64,000 nt of DNA from CAINVV01 sp031432175 (GCA_964358545.1 CAYHQN010000002.1:19873-83872); one strand, 5' to 3'. Shown: positions 51,781 through 61,890, counted from the stretch's first letter. The notes: generated by a model not told the origin, from the letters alone. Numbers and translations: made by a program.

Positions 51781-51815
51781 TGTTGCGCTCGTTTGTTAAA
51801 AACGATTATTTTTGC
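51781..51815 (+). promoter_or_regulatory. candidate promoter of the TPR/DJ-1 operon
   Basis: TATTTTTG (51808-51815) with TTGTTG at 51781-51786, about 21 bases upstream. The start would be some 35 bases before the ATG at 51857. Confidence 0.5.
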
Positions 51816-51856
51816 ACACGCATACAAAAAAGCATCCATTTTAAGAGAACCAAGTT

Positions 51857-52543
51857 ATGAGCAAAGAGACGAAGGCGCAGGCCAATGAAAATCTGAAGGA
51901 AGTTGAACACGCATTGACAACCGCCGAATATTTTTTTGAGAAAAATGCTAAAATTATCTCTATTATTTTTGGTGGGGCTGTCGTGGTAGCCTTGTTGTTG
52001 CTTGCAACACATCGTTTTTATACCATTCCGCACGAAACCAAAGCCAAAGAGCAAATCTTTACAGCAGAACAGTATTTCGAGAAAGACTCTTTCAACCTTG
52101 CTTTAAATGGTGATGGCAACTACCCGGGCTTTCTTGATATCATCGACAATTATGGCCGTACACCCGCCGGCAATCTTGCAAAATATTATGCCGGTATCTC
52201 TTATCTACATATTGGTAAATACAAAGAAGCCATCAGTTACCTGGAAGATTTCAAAACAGACGACCTGCTGCTGAAACCAGTCGCTACAGGCGCCATTGGT
52301 GATGCCTACGCTGAACTCGGAAACAAGGAAAAAGCCGTTAAATACTATGCGGAGGCTGCTGCGGTAAAAACCAACAATTTTACAACTCCGATCTATCTTT
52401 TAAAAGAGGGTAGAATGTATGAGCAAATGGGAAACAAAGACTTAGCGCTGGCCAGGTACCAGACTATTAAAGACAAATACGGCGATTCCAACGAAGGCAG
52501 ATTGGTCGACAAATACATCGCCCGTCTCACCGGAGCAAACTAA
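51857..52543 (+). CDS. membrane-anchored TPR protein
   Basis: A 228-residue protein with one membrane helix (IISIIFGGAVVVALLLLATH, residues about 34-53) and a periplasmic part with TPR-like repeats (AKYYAGISYLHIGKYKEAIS, GAIGDAYAELGNKEKAVKYY, DLALARYQTIKDKY). The arrangement resembles YfgM/BamD-like helpers of envelope protein assembly, but Bacteroidota members are uncharacterised. Followed immediately by the DJ-1 gene. Confidence 0.88.
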   Translation: MSKETKAQANENLKEVEHALTTAEYFFEKNAKIISIIFGGAVVVALLLLATHRFYTIPHETKAKEQIFTAEQYFEKDSFNLALNGDGNYPGFLDIIDNYGRTPAGNLAKYYAGISYLHIGKYKEAISYLEDFKTDDLLLKPVATGAIGDAYAELGNKEKAVKYYAEAAAVKTNNFTTPIYLLKEGRMYEQMGNKDLALARYQTIKDKYGDSNEGRLVDKYIARLTGAN

Positions 52544-53095
52544 ATGAAAACATCCATTCTGATCCATCTGGCTACAGGCTTTGAAGAGACAGAAGCTGTA
52601 ACCATTATCGACGTGCTGAGGCGTGCAAACCTTGATGTCACTATCGTTTCAATAACAGGCTCTTTAGAAGTAACAGGAGCTCACAACATTACCATCGAGG
52701 CTGACCAGCTTTACGACGAAGCCGACTACACCACAGCAGCTATGATCATTCTCCCAGGAGGTATGCCTGGAACCACCAACCTCCTGAATCACACAGGGCT
52801 CACGGGCCAACTAAAAAAATTCTATAAAGAAAAAAGGTTCATTGCCGCCATCTGTGCCGCACCCATGATCCTTGGTTCCCTGGGTTTCCTTCAAAACAGA
52901 AAAGCAGTCTGTTATCCCGGATTTGAATCCAAGCTGACCGGAGCAACTGTTTCAAACGCCCCTTTCATGGTAGATGGAAACATTGTTACAGGTCGTGGAG
53001 TTGGTACGGCCCTCGCCTTTTCGCTGGAGATTGTCAGGTTGCTAAAAGGGGAACATCTTGCATCGGAACTTCGGACTGCACTGGTGATTCCCTGA
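52544..53095 (+). CDS. DJ-1/PfpI family protein
   Basis: Class I glutamine-amidotransferase-fold protein of 183 residues with ATGFEETEAVTIIDVLRRA (conserved Glu15) and the nucleophile elbow FIAAICAAPMILGSLGFL (Cys104). It matches the YajL/ThiJ subtype, proposed as chaperone or glyoxalase/deglycase. It begins on the base after the TPR stop, so it is in the same operon. Confidence 0.94.
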   Translation: MKTSILIHLATGFEETEAVTIIDVLRRANLDVTIVSITGSLEVTGAHNITIEADQLYDEADYTTAAMIILPGGMPGTTNLLNHTGLTGQLKKFYKEKRFIAAICAAPMILGSLGFLQNRKAVCYPGFESKLTGATVSNAPFMVDGNIVTGRGVGTALAFSLEIVRLLKGEHLASELRTALVIP

Positions 53096-53186
53096 ATATT
53101 TTAGTTCCTTTGCAAAAAAATTATATGCTCAACTGGATAAACAAAATTTAATTGTCTCCTTCAAAAAGGTAAAACCCAGGGAATAG

Positions 53187-54512
53187 TCAGTCGAGTTTCA
53201 GCACAAGGATATTCTTCGTTTCAGGTGTTATTTTGTAACGATCATCGACTCTTACGCCAACGATCCAAACAATCTCTTCCCCATTGGCAAGGATCCAGCA
53301 CTCCTCCTTTTGGGGCAAACTGAACTTTTCGTCCACGAAAAAATCACTCAGTTTCTTCATTCCCTGCATGCCCAATGGCTGGAAATAGTCGCCCTTCTGC
53401 CATTTACGCAGAATAAGTGGAAACTGCAGCAAATCCATGTCCAGGCTTGCGATCCTGGGCGAGGTATACAATTTAAAAGAAGCAGTTCGTTTTTGCGTTG
53501 AAATCGAAAGCTTAACAGGAACGTCAATTCCAGACAAAGTCTCCTCGAGGTAGTATCTGGCCGAAGCCCCATCGCTTAATATGCTGATGATAATCACTTC
53601 CCGGTCTAAAACAGCGCGGTGTGAAGGCGAAAAAAACTGCTTCCCTGTTTGGCCATCCAATGCTTTGACCATCTCCTCCACCACCTCTCCGTTAAAATGG
53701 AAGGGCCTGAGCAATTCGAACAAATAAGTTGAAAGAGGATTCAATAGTCTCAGTTCAGCAAGTAAAATCTCAGTCTCACCATTTGGTTTTATTCTGACAG
53801 CCAACTCTTTAACTCTCTCAACCGCTTGAAAATAGATTGCAGAGGTTTCTCTCAAGTGACCTATCGTCTCATCCATACTCTCTCTGAAGGATGGATTTAA
53901 TTCCTCCATCAGTGGTACAACCATCTTGCGGATTTTGTTGCGCTGGAAATCGGTCAGGGCATTGGAGCTATCCTCCCTGAATTGCAGTTTATGCGCCGCT
54001 GCATAGTTTTCGATCTCCTTTCGTGATCCAAACAACAATGGCCTCACCACCTTCCCGTTGACGACTTTCATCCCGGTTAAGCCCGATATGCCGGTTCCCC
54101 TGGCAAGGTTCAGAAAAAAGGTTTCTATCTGATCATCCCGGTGATGGGCTACCACAATCCAGTCGAAGTGGTGTGCCTTGCGAACCTCTTCGAACCAATC
54201 ATACCGAAGATCCCTGGCTGCCATTTCAATGGAGATGCCATTTTCGTTGGCATATTCTTTTGTATCAAAGTTTTTGCAAAAACAGAGTATACCGTAGCTC
54301 TCACTTAATTCCCTTACAAAGCGTTCATCCCGGTCCGATTCCGCTCCTCTCAGTTGAAAATTGCAGTGAGCTACCGCGAAAGCCATTCCGGCACGGTTGA
54401 GCAAATCAATAAGCACCACTGAATCAATGCCTCCACTAACTCCCACCAAAAGAGTATCATTGGGGGAGAAAAGTTGATTGGATTCAATGTACTTTATAAA
54501 CCGTTCAACCAT
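53187..54512 (-). CDS. tilS: tRNA(Ile)-lysidine synthase
   Basis: PP-loop enzyme that puts lysidine at the wobble C34 of tRNA-Ile(CAU). LLVGVSGGIDSVVLIDLL (PP-loop), FAVAHCNFQLRGAESDRDE, VVAHHRDDQIETFFLNLARG, LTGMKVVNGKVVRPLL, and a C-terminal TilS domain with WQKGDYFQPLGMQGMKKLSD. The start MVERFIKYIE at 54512 is chosen, overlapping the pepT end by only 8 bases; an ATG at 54551 would add 13 residues and a 47-base overlap. Length about 441 is normal. Confidence 0.95.
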   Translation of the reverse strand: MVERFIKYIESNQLFSPNDTLLVGVSGGIDSVVLIDLLNRAGMAFAVAHCNFQLRGAESDRDERFVRELSESYGILCFCKNFDTKEYANENGISIEMAARDLRYDWFEEVRKAHHFDWIVVAHHRDDQIETFFLNLARGTGISGLTGMKVVNGKVVRPLLFGSRKEIENYAAAHKLQFREDSSNALTDFQRNKIRKMVVPLMEELNPSFRESMDETIGHLRETSAIYFQAVERVKELAVRIKPNGETEILLAELRLLNPLSTYLFELLRPFHFNGEVVEEMVKALDGQTGKQFFSPSHRAVLDREVIIISILSDGASARYYLEETLSGIDVPVKLSISTQKRTASFKLYTSPRIASLDMDLLQFPLILRKWQKGDYFQPLGMQGMKKLSDFFVDEKFSLPQKEECWILANGEEIVWIVGVRVDDRYKITPETKNILVLKLD

Positions 54513-55749
54513 TCTGCGATGAGTTAAGGTAAACTTTGGAAATGATTGCAACGATCACCCTGCAGGCACTTTCCATTGATTTGGTGGGAATGTATTCATA
54601 TTCCCCGTGAAAATTGTGCCCTCCGCCAAAAATATTGGGACAGGGCAGACCCATGTAGGAGAGCCGTGAACCATCTGTTCCACCACGGACCGGCACCACT
54701 ACGGGTCCTATATTGCAGGAAAGCATGGCCTCTCTGGCCAGTTCGACAATGTAATACTGAGGATCGATCATCTCTTTCATGTTGTAATACTGATCTTTGA
54801 TCGAGATTTCGGCAACGGTTTCATTGTGATTCAAGTTTACATCATTCACCATTTTTTCCAGTCTCGATTTCCTCAATTCAAAATTTTCCTTGTTAAAATC
54901 GCGGATAATGAATTCCAGTTCTGTCTTGTCGACCTGCCCTTCAAATTTCACCAAATGGTAAAACCCCTGGTATTTCTCAGTATGTTCGGGTACTTCACCG
55001 GCTGGAAGATTGGCTATGAATTGGTTGGCCAGCAACAAGGAATTTCTCATTTTATCTTTGGCTGATCCCGGATGAACATTGACTCCGTGGAATATCAGAT
55101 GGGCTGAAGCGGCATTGAAATTTTCGTATTGCAGTTCACCAAGCTGGCCTCCATCCATGGTATAGGCGAATTCTGCCCCGAAATTGGGCACATAAAAATG
55201 GTTGGCACCCCTGCCAATCTCCTCGTCTGGAGTGAAGGCAATCCGTACTTTTCCGTGTTTGATTTCCGGATGAGCCAACAGGTACTCCATGGCTGTAACT
55301 ATTTCGGCTAATCCGGCTTTGTCGTCGGCACCTAGCAGCGTCGTGCCATCTGTCACAATGATTTGCTCACCTTTGTATTTCAGAATTTCAGGAAAGCGCT
55401 TGGTGGAAAAGACTACATTCTTCTCTGCATTTAGCAGGATGTCATTGCCATCGAAACAATCAATCAATCTGGGACGGACATTCCGGCCCGAACAATCCGG
55501 ACTGGTATCCATGTGTGCAATGAAGCCAACTACCGGTACAACGAGGTCGGAATTGGCCGGAAGAGTGGCCATCACATATCCATTCCAGTCGACTTCCACA
55601 TCCGACATGCCAATCCGCACCAACTCTTCGGCCAGCATCTTTCCAAACACCAACTGTCCCTCAGTGCTGGGACAAGAGGTGCTCCCATTGTCAGATTGGG
55701 TATTGTATCCAACATATTTAAGAAACCGGTCGACTACATTTTTTTTCAT
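54505..55749 (-). CDS. pepT: peptidase T (tripeptidase)
   Basis: Cytoplasmic zinc aminotripeptidase (M20B) of 414 residues. PVVGFIAHMDTSPD with metal His and Asp, TTLLGADDKAGLAEIVTAME, IAFTPDEEIGRGANHF (catalytic/metal Glu), GVNVHPGSAKDKM and GGTDGSRLSYMGLPCPNIF are all present. Ends overlapping tilS, so the two are co-transcribed. Confidence 0.96.
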   Translation of the reverse strand: MKKNVVDRFLKYVGYNTQSDNGSTSCPSTEGQLVFGKMLAEELVRIGMSDVEVDWNGYVMATLPANSDLVVPVVGFIAHMDTSPDCSGRNVRPRLIDCFDGNDILLNAEKNVVFSTKRFPEILKYKGEQIIVTDGTTLLGADDKAGLAEIVTAMEYLLAHPEIKHGKVRIAFTPDEEIGRGANHFYVPNFGAEFAYTMDGGQLGELQYENFNAASAHLIFHGVNVHPGSAKDKMRNSLLLANQFIANLPAGEVPEHTEKYQGFYHLVKFEGQVDKTELEFIIRDFNKENFELRKSRLEKMVNDVNLNHNETVAEISIKDQYYNMKEMIDPQYYIVELAREAMLSCNIGPVVVPVRGGTDGSRLSYMGLPCPNIFGGGHNFHGEYEYIPTKSMESACRVIVAIISKVYLNSSQNG

Positions 55750-55854
55750 GCGTACATTATTTGTTTTTTAAAGGTCGCATGGAATACCCAAATATTCATT
55801 TTCGGCTGATGGGAAAATTTTCTCGTGGGTATTTCATCTAATCGTCTAAACAGC

Positions 55855-57330
55855 TTAATAAGATAGCGCAAAGAGTACTCTCCGTTTGGAAGGCTTTCCT
55901 GTTAAGATACATTTCCCCTCTTCTTCCACGCTGTCAAAAGGAATGCAACGGATGGTAGCTTTCGTCTCTTCTTTGATGATCTCTTCTGTCTCCGGGGTAC
56001 CATCCCAGTGCGCCAGGATAAATCCCGGCTTGGTGGTCAGCAACGCTTTAAATTCTTCATAGGTATCCACTTTTGTCGTATTCTCCTCTCTGAATTTATA
56101 AGCTTTCCGGTAGATATTGCTCTGTATTTCAATCAGTAAATCATCGATTACCTGGCCGATTCCCTCCATCTGCTCCACTTTTTTCTCCAGCGTATCACGA
56201 CGGGCGATCTCAACGGTGCTATTTTCCAGGTCGCGGGGACCAATCGCAAGACGTACAGGAACTCCTTTCATCTCATACTCGGCAAATTTCCAACCCGGAC
56301 GCTGAGAGTCACGGTCGTCATATTTCACCCTGATACCTCTGCGCTTCAATTGATCAACCAGTACTTTAACTTTCTCAGAGATTTGTGCAAGTTGCTCAAA
56401 ATTTTTGTAGATAGGAACAATGACTACCTGAATAGGTGCCAGTTTTGGAGGAAGTACCAATCCATTGTTGTCGGAATGAGCCATAATCAATGCTCCGATC
56501 AGACGGGTAGAAGCGCCCCAGGAGGTTGCCCATACATACTCCAGTTTTCCTTCCCTTGATGTGAACTGTACCTCAAAAGCCTTGGCGAAATTTTGTCCAA
56601 GGAAATGCGAAGTGCCAGATTGAAGGGCCTTTCCATCTTGCATTAAAGCTTCAATGCTATAGGTTTCGAGGGCTCCTGCAAACCTTTCGTTTTCCGATTT
56701 TGCTCCTTTGATGACTGGAACAGCCATGTAGTTTTCAGCAAAATCGGCATATACATTGATCATTTTCTCTGTTTCTATCAATGCTTCCTCTTTTGTTTCG
56801 TGCGCGGTATGACCCTCTTGCCACAAAAATTCAGTCGTACGCAAAAACATTCGGGTACGCATCTCCCAACGAACCACGTTGGCCCATTGGTTGACCAGAA
56901 TGGGAAGATCACGGTAGGATTGCACCCAATTTTTATAGGTACTCCATATAATTGTTTCGGAAGTTGGCCTGATGATCAGCTCCTCTTCAAGTTTTGCTTC
57001 TGGATCCACAATAATCCCCTTTCCATTGGGATCATTTTTAAGGCGATAATGGGTTACTATAGCACACTCTTTGGCAAATCCTTCCACATGGCTGGCCTCT
57101 TTCGAAAAGAATGATTTTGGGATAAACAATGGGAAATAGGCATTTTCGTGACCTGTATCTTTGAACATTTGGTCCAATGCCGCCTGCATCTTTTCCCAAA
57201 TTGCATAACCGTATGGTTTGATCACCATACAACCGCGAACCGCTGAGTTTTCAGCCAGATCGGCTTTGCTAACCAGGTCATTGTACCACTGCGAATAATT
57301 TTCCTCTTTGGATGTAAGTTCTTTTGCCAT
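55855..57330 (-). CDS. proS: prolyl-tRNA synthetase (archaeal/eukaryotic type)
   Basis: Class II synthetase of 491 residues joining proline to tRNA-Pro. GCMVIKPYGYAIWEKMQ, EGFAKECAIVTHYRL, IIRPTSETIIWSTYKNWV, LWQEGHTAHETKEEAL and TSWGASTRLIGALIMAHSD mark the short, archaeal-type form without the editing insert. The C-terminal anticodon domain and zinc-like tail (KEETKATIRCIPF...GKCILTGKPSKRRVLFALSY) are normal. Start MAKELTSKEE at 57330 is chosen since an ATG at 57378 lies next to the promoter box. Confidence 0.96.
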   Translation of the reverse strand: MAKELTSKEENYSQWYNDLVSKADLAENSAVRGCMVIKPYGYAIWEKMQAALDQMFKDTGHENAYFPLFIPKSFFSKEASHVEGFAKECAIVTHYRLKNDPNGKGIIVDPEAKLEEELIIRPTSETIIWSTYKNWVQSYRDLPILVNQWANVVRWEMRTRMFLRTTEFLWQEGHTAHETKEEALIETEKMINVYADFAENYMAVPVIKGAKSENERFAGALETYSIEALMQDGKALQSGTSHFLGQNFAKAFEVQFTSREGKLEYVWATSWGASTRLIGALIMAHSDNNGLVLPPKLAPIQVVIVPIYKNFEQLAQISEKVKVLVDQLKRRGIRVKYDDRDSQRPGWKFAEYEMKGVPVRLAIGPRDLENSTVEIARRDTLEKKVEQMEGIGQVIDDLLIEIQSNIYRKAYKFREENTTKVDTYEEFKALLTTKPGFILAHWDGTPETEEIIKEETKATIRCIPFDSVEEEGKCILTGKPSKRRVLFALSY

Positions 57331-57379
57331 TTTAATACTTTGGTATGATATTTGCTTATATCTATCTATATTTTCCATG

Positions 57380-57387
57380 CAAAAGTA
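57380..57387 (-). promoter_or_regulatory. candidate -7 box (TACTTTTG) of proS
   Basis: TAnnTTTG match on the minus strand just upstream of the in-frame ATG at 57378. The expected start of transcription lies after that ATG, supporting the downstream start at 57330. Confidence 0.5.
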
Positions 57388-57428
57388 AGGAAAATTGAAG
57401 GAATTCTAAAGTAAAGGAGGAACAAAAC

Positions 57429-58937
57429 ATGAAACCAAATGTGAAACTATTAATCGCCGTTGCTTTATTGGCTACTGCCTGTACAACAGGTTCAAAGGTA
57501 ACCTCCGGTGGTTATTCAGATGATCTTTATTTCACTCCGGGCGATGCACCGCTATCAGCCCCCAGACCGGTCAAGCAGGCAAAGCAACCTGAGAAAAAAA
57601 GCACTGTGGCGATGGAGGTTGAGGAGAACGAACAGGGTAAGGTTGTCAACAACTACATTGTTCCCAAAAGCAGCAGAAAAGACAAAAACGCCTATTACTT
57701 TGACGATCAGCCGGCTTATGCTGATACTGTCATGGAATACAAGGACGATAAAGAACAGGTAACCATCAACAATTATTTTGAAGGTGAAGAGATGAATTAT
57801 TCGACCCGTATACGAACCTTTTACAATCCCTATTTCTATGACCCATTCTGGGATCCCTTCTGGGGTGGATTCTACGATCCCTATTTCGGCTCTCCATTTA
57901 GTTGGGGACTGGGTTGGAATGGTATGTACGGAGGCTATTATGGTGGATATTACGGAGGCTGGTATAATCCCTGGAATCCATGGTTTGGTTATGGTGGTTA
58001 TGGCTGGGGATATGGTTATGGCTGGGGATATGGTTACGGCTGGGGAGGTGGTTATTATCCTGGTTGGGGCTGGACCAGTGGCGGCTACTACGCAGGTGGT
58101 GGCTGGAGCAACGGCAATTACTATACAGGCAAGCAAAATAGTACCGGTAAACGCGGCGGTTCCAGCGCTGTCAGATATGGTGTAAACAACACCAGAAGTG
58201 GTGTGCTTTCCGGATCAGGATCATTCAATGGACAGGTGCTGGGAAGAGACCCAAATGCCTCTTCAACCAGGCTGCCATCGGTAAATGGCACAAATGGTGC
58301 AGTTCAATTAACCAGACCTGCTGTTTCTGGTGGCGTTGGCGCAACAGGCACCAGACAGCCCTCAACCAGGGAGGCTAGCGTATTGCAGCAGGGTCAGGGA
58401 ACCAATACCATGCAGGGAACACCCCGGTTAAACAGAGGTGAGACCATTTCAAACCTTCGTCGTTCAGGTACGAACAACATTCAAAGCAGCGGAGCTGTCA
58501 ATCAAAGCAATATGTCATCCAGACCAGTGCCGGCAGGAAGGGATTATACCCCGACTTACAACAGGCCAAGGATGAATACTCAACCATCTTACAACAATGG
58601 ATCGACCAGGCAATACAACACACCGCAATCGAACAGCAACACTCAGGGCAGCAGATATGCAAGACCTCAAAGTTCAGGTGGTAGCTTCGGTGGTGCAGTG
58701 AGAACCCAACCATCGGGCAGTTACCAACGCGGAGCCGCAAGCAGTTCACCCACGCGTTCAACCGCGACTCCAAGTAGCAGCGGCAGAAGTTATTCACCAG
58801 GATTTTCAGGATCAAACTCCGGTACCAGGTCCTACTCTACTCCAGCATACAGTGGAGGCAGTTCAGGCGGCAGCAGTGGTGGCAATAGTGGCGGCGGTCA
58901 CACCGGTGGTGGCGGAGGTTCTGGCAGAACCAGATAA
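57429..58937 (+). CDS. Gly/Tyr/Trp-rich lipoprotein
   Basis: A 502-residue lipoprotein: LLIAVALLATACTTGSK gives a lipobox ending in Cys18. An acidic/basic stretch follows (AKQPEKKSTVAMEVEENEQG), then NPYFYDPFWDPFWGGFYDPY and GGYGWGYGYGWGYGYGW-type Gly/Tyr/Trp repeats around residues 140-225, and a Ser/Thr/Asn/Gly/Arg-rich disordered end. A surface-exposed structural or adhesive role is plausible; no family-based function. An AAAGGAGG ribosome site lies 8 bases before the ATG, unusual for this phylum. The FadL-like gene follows 43 bases later. Confidence 0.82.
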   Translation: MKPNVKLLIAVALLATACTTGSKVTSGGYSDDLYFTPGDAPLSAPRPVKQAKQPEKKSTVAMEVEENEQGKVVNNYIVPKSSRKDKNAYYFDDQPAYADTVMEYKDDKEQVTINNYFEGEEMNYSTRIRTFYNPYFYDPFWDPFWGGFYDPYFGSPFSWGLGWNGMYGGYYGGYYGGWYNPWNPWFGYGGYGWGYGYGWGYGYGWGGGYYPGWGWTSGGYYAGGGWSNGNYYTGKQNSTGKRGGSSAVRYGVNNTRSGVLSGSGSFNGQVLGRDPNASSTRLPSVNGTNGAVQLTRPAVSGGVGATGTRQPSTREASVLQQGQGTNTMQGTPRLNRGETISNLRRSGTNNIQSSGAVNQSNMSSRPVPAGRDYTPTYNRPRMNTQPSYNNGSTRQYNTPQSNSNTQGSRYARPQSSGGSFGGAVRTQPSGSYQRGAASSSPTRSTATPSSSGRSYSPGFSGSNSGTRSYSTPAYSGGSSGGSSGGNSGGGHTGGGGGSGRTR

Positions 58938-58980
58938 AACCGGTTGTTCTACTGACATTTATAAAAAAAATTACACACAG

Positions 58981-60531
58981 ATGAAAAAGCTATACTTTAC
59001 ATTACTGGCAATAATAGGGATAACGGCTGTTAGCCCTGCACAATATGTCGACAATGCCCTTTTGTTTTCGCAACAAAATTATGGTTCCACAGCACGTTCC
59101 AAAGCCATGGGAAATGCCTTCGGTGCCCTGGGCGGGGACTTTGGCTCGCTCAGCATCAACCCTGCAGGTATTGCTATTTATCAGCGGGGCGAAGTATCAA
59201 CCACCATGAGTCTCCTCAATAATAACGCAACAGAAGCGACTTACCAGGGAAATGTAAACAAGGAGAACAACAACAATTTTAATTTTAAAAATTTCGGCTA
59301 TGTATCGGCTATCCCCGGAGTTGCAAACAGTTCCGGATTGGTCTCCATCAATTTTGGCATTGGATACAATCGTTTGGCCAATTTTAACCAGAACAGCTAT
59401 GTCTCTACGGAGAACTCTTCCTATTCGAGGATGGACGCCTTTGCCCAACAGACCAATGGTATCAAATACAACAATCTTGTTTCAACGGATACGTACGATC
59501 CCTACCAAAGTGGGATCGTCCCATGGGAAAGTAAGCTTGCCTGGGAAAATTACCTGATCGATGTGACCAATTCTGCGACCACTGGCGATAAATATGCCAC
59601 TTTTCTACTCGACAATGAAAAGGTAAAGCAACGCGAGTCTGCCAGCAGAGAGGGATTTATCAATGAATACCTTGCCAGTTTTGGCGCCAATTTCAACCAC
59701 ACGCTTTACCTTGGGGCAACCATAGGCATGCAGGACCTGTTTTACGATGAAGCCAAAGTTTACAGCGAAATTGGTATCGACGAAGTCAACACCAACCTGA
59801 AAAGCTGGGGCCGTTTCGATTACACAAACAATACCAGATCAACAGGTGTAGGATACAACCTCAAATTAGGGGCCATCTTCCGGCCATTACCTGTGCTCAG
59901 GATCGGCCTTGCCCTTCATACTCCTACCTATTTCCACATCAAGGAGACCTACAGTTCATCAATGAGTTCAAATTTGATTGGAATCAGCACCCAGTCTGAT
60001 GGGGCTCACAAAGAGTCTACACCTGTCGGAAATTACGAGTACAATTTTCAAACACCACTTCGCGTCATCGGAAGTGTGGCCTATCAGTTTGGCAAAAAAG
60101 CGATGTTCTCACTGGATTATGAATTTGTTGATTATGCCTCCTCAAAATTCAGCCATGGAATGGGTGGAGATAACTTTAGCGTTGAAAACGGAGATATCAA
60201 GACAGTCTATAAATCTGTCAGTAACCTTAGATTAGGCGCTGAATACAGACTTACTGACGCTTTCAGCCTCAGGGGTGGTTTGGAATTTTTGGGTAATCCG
60301 TACAAATCCAGTGCCTACGGTGTTTCTCAACCCAATATGGATTACAAATTCACAACTTACAATGGTGGTTTTGGTTATCGTTCGGGAAGATATTCGATGG
60401 ATGTGACCTATAGCCTGGGCGACAGAACCAACTTTATGTATCTTTATCATATAGATGGTATTAATGTAGATCCTGTTAAGTATCATAACATTAACCAGGA
60501 GGTGCTATTTACATTCGCGATTAGGATGTGA
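58981..60531 (+). CDS. FadL/OmpP1-like outer membrane transport protein
   Basis: A 516-residue outer-membrane barrel with a signal peptide (LYFTLLAIIGITAVSPAQ). The segment SKAMGNAFGALGGDFGSLSI followed by NPAGIAIY is the conserved N-terminal hatch of FadL/TodX family channels for hydrophobic compounds; the end FTFAIRM is a typical barrel strand ending in an aromatic/hydrophobic residue. The ATG at 58981 is chosen since the upstream frame is inside the lipoprotein gene. Converges with cysN. Confidence 0.92.
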   Translation: MKKLYFTLLAIIGITAVSPAQYVDNALLFSQQNYGSTARSKAMGNAFGALGGDFGSLSINPAGIAIYQRGEVSTTMSLLNNNATEATYQGNVNKENNNNFNFKNFGYVSAIPGVANSSGLVSINFGIGYNRLANFNQNSYVSTENSSYSRMDAFAQQTNGIKYNNLVSTDTYDPYQSGIVPWESKLAWENYLIDVTNSATTGDKYATFLLDNEKVKQRESASREGFINEYLASFGANFNHTLYLGATIGMQDLFYDEAKVYSEIGIDEVNTNLKSWGRFDYTNNTRSTGVGYNLKLGAIFRPLPVLRIGLALHTPTYFHIKETYSSSMSSNLIGISTQSDGAHKESTPVGNYEYNFQTPLRVIGSVAYQFGKKAMFSLDYEFVDYASSKFSHGMGGDNFSVENGDIKTVYKSVSNLRLGAEYRLTDAFSLRGGLEFLGNPYKSSAYGVSQPNMDYKFTTYNGGFGYRSGRYSMDVTYSLGDRTNFMYLYHIDGINVDPVKYHNINQEVLFTFAIRM

Positions 60532-60549
60532 TGATAAATGAAATCTATA

Positions 60550-61845
60550 TCATAATATCATCCCGGCTCCAACTACATTGTTCGTTGCCTCATCAATCAA
60601 AATCAGGCTTCCTGTTTCCCGGTTTCTTTTGTAAGAATCGTAGAACAAGGGACGGGTCGTTTTGATGGTGATTTTAGCAATCTCGTTCAGCCCGATAATG
60701 GTATCTTCGTCGTACTCCTCCAGGGTATTGATGTTGACTTTGTAGGCTACTTCAGTCACCACACATTTCATCTCATTGGAGGTATGTTTCAATAAATATT
60801 TTCCCCTGTGCTGGAGTGGTTTGCTATTTAACCAACAAATCATGAGATCGATCTCCTGGCCCCGAATGGGCTGATTTACCGCATCTACTATCATGGAACC
60901 GCGACTGATATCAATTTCATGTGCCAGGCGCAGCGTAACAGACTGAGGGGCAAAAGCCAGTTCCAGGCTCTCTGTACCAAAATCAATTCCTTCGATGGTT
61001 GTCTTTTGACCACCCGGCAGGGCTACGACCTCCTGTCCTACCCTGAAGACTCCACCTGCAACCCTGCCCGCATAACCCCGGTAGTCGTGGAATTGATCAG
61101 ATTGTGGCCGAATCACATATTGTACCGGAAAACGCGGATCATCAAAATTGCGGTCACCACCTACCGGCAACGACTCCATCAAACCTATAAAAGTTTGACC
61201 AGAGTACCAATCCATGTTGGTTGAACGGTCTACCACATTATCGCCCAGCTTTGCACTAATAGGCAGGAAATGAACATCATTGTTGCCAAGATTATGTGCC
61301 ACTTCCGTAAAATCAATTTTGATGGCTTCGAATACTTCCTGCGAAAAATCGACCAAATCCATCTTGTTGACACATACCACCACATGGGGAATCTGCAACA
61401 AAGCGGCAATGTAGGCGTGCCGTCGGGTCTGCTCGATCACTCCGTTACGCGCGTCGATCAGGATGACAGCCGCGTTGGCAGTGGAAGCGCCGGTGACCAT
61501 GTTCCTGGTATATTGAATATGTCCCGGGGTATCGGCAATGATAAATTTGCGTTTCGGCGTAGCGAAATAGCGGTAGGCAACATCGATGGTAATGCCTTGT
61601 TCCCTCTCAGCACGTAACCCGTCGGTAAGCAAAGCCAGATTGACCTCTTCCCCTCCCCTGCTGATACTGGCCCTTTCGATGGCCTCCATCTGATCTTCAA
61701 AAATTGCCTTGCTATCGTACAACAGACGGCCAATCAGGGTACTTTTCCCATCATCAACACTCCCTGCAGTGGTGAACCGCAGAAGCTCCATATCCAAATA
61801 TCCGATCTCCTTACCGGATAAACCTGATGCATTATTGTCAACCAT
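60550..61845 (-). CDS. cysN: sulfate adenylyltransferase subunit 1 (GTPase)
   Basis: EF-Tu-like GTPase subunit of ATP sulfurylase, using GTP hydrolysis to drive APS synthesis from ATP and sulfate. GSVDDGKSTLIGRLLYDSK (G1), FIIADTPGHIQYTRNM (G3), CVNKMDLVDF (G4), ERASISRGGEEVNLALLTDG and EREQGITIDVAYRYF. At 431 residues it lacks a fused APS kinase (CysC). Same direction as cysD, 92 bases after it. Confidence 0.96.
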   Translation of the reverse strand: MVDNNASGLSGKEIGYLDMELLRFTTAGSVDDGKSTLIGRLLYDSKAIFEDQMEAIERASISRGGEEVNLALLTDGLRAEREQGITIDVAYRYFATPKRKFIIADTPGHIQYTRNMVTGASTANAAVILIDARNGVIEQTRRHAYIAALLQIPHVVVCVNKMDLVDFSQEVFEAIKIDFTEVAHNLGNNDVHFLPISAKLGDNVVDRSTNMDWYSGQTFIGLMESLPVGGDRNFDDPRFPVQYVIRPQSDQFHDYRGYAGRVAGGVFRVGQEVVALPGGQKTTIEGIDFGTESLELAFAPQSVTLRLAHEIDISRGSMIVDAVNQPIRGQEIDLMICWLNSKPLQHRGKYLLKHTSNEMKCVVTEVAYKVNINTLEEYDEDTIIGLNEIAKITIKTTRPLFYDSYKRNRETGSLILIDEATNNVVGAGMIL

Positions 61846-61890
61846 GCGATCTATATATCATTTCAAATATTATCCAACAAGTTATGAATT

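Noticed and set aside
57331..57378. proS start at 57378
   Set aside because: That ATG sits right beside the TACTTTTG box, probably upstream of the transcription start; family alignment supports MAKEL at 57330.
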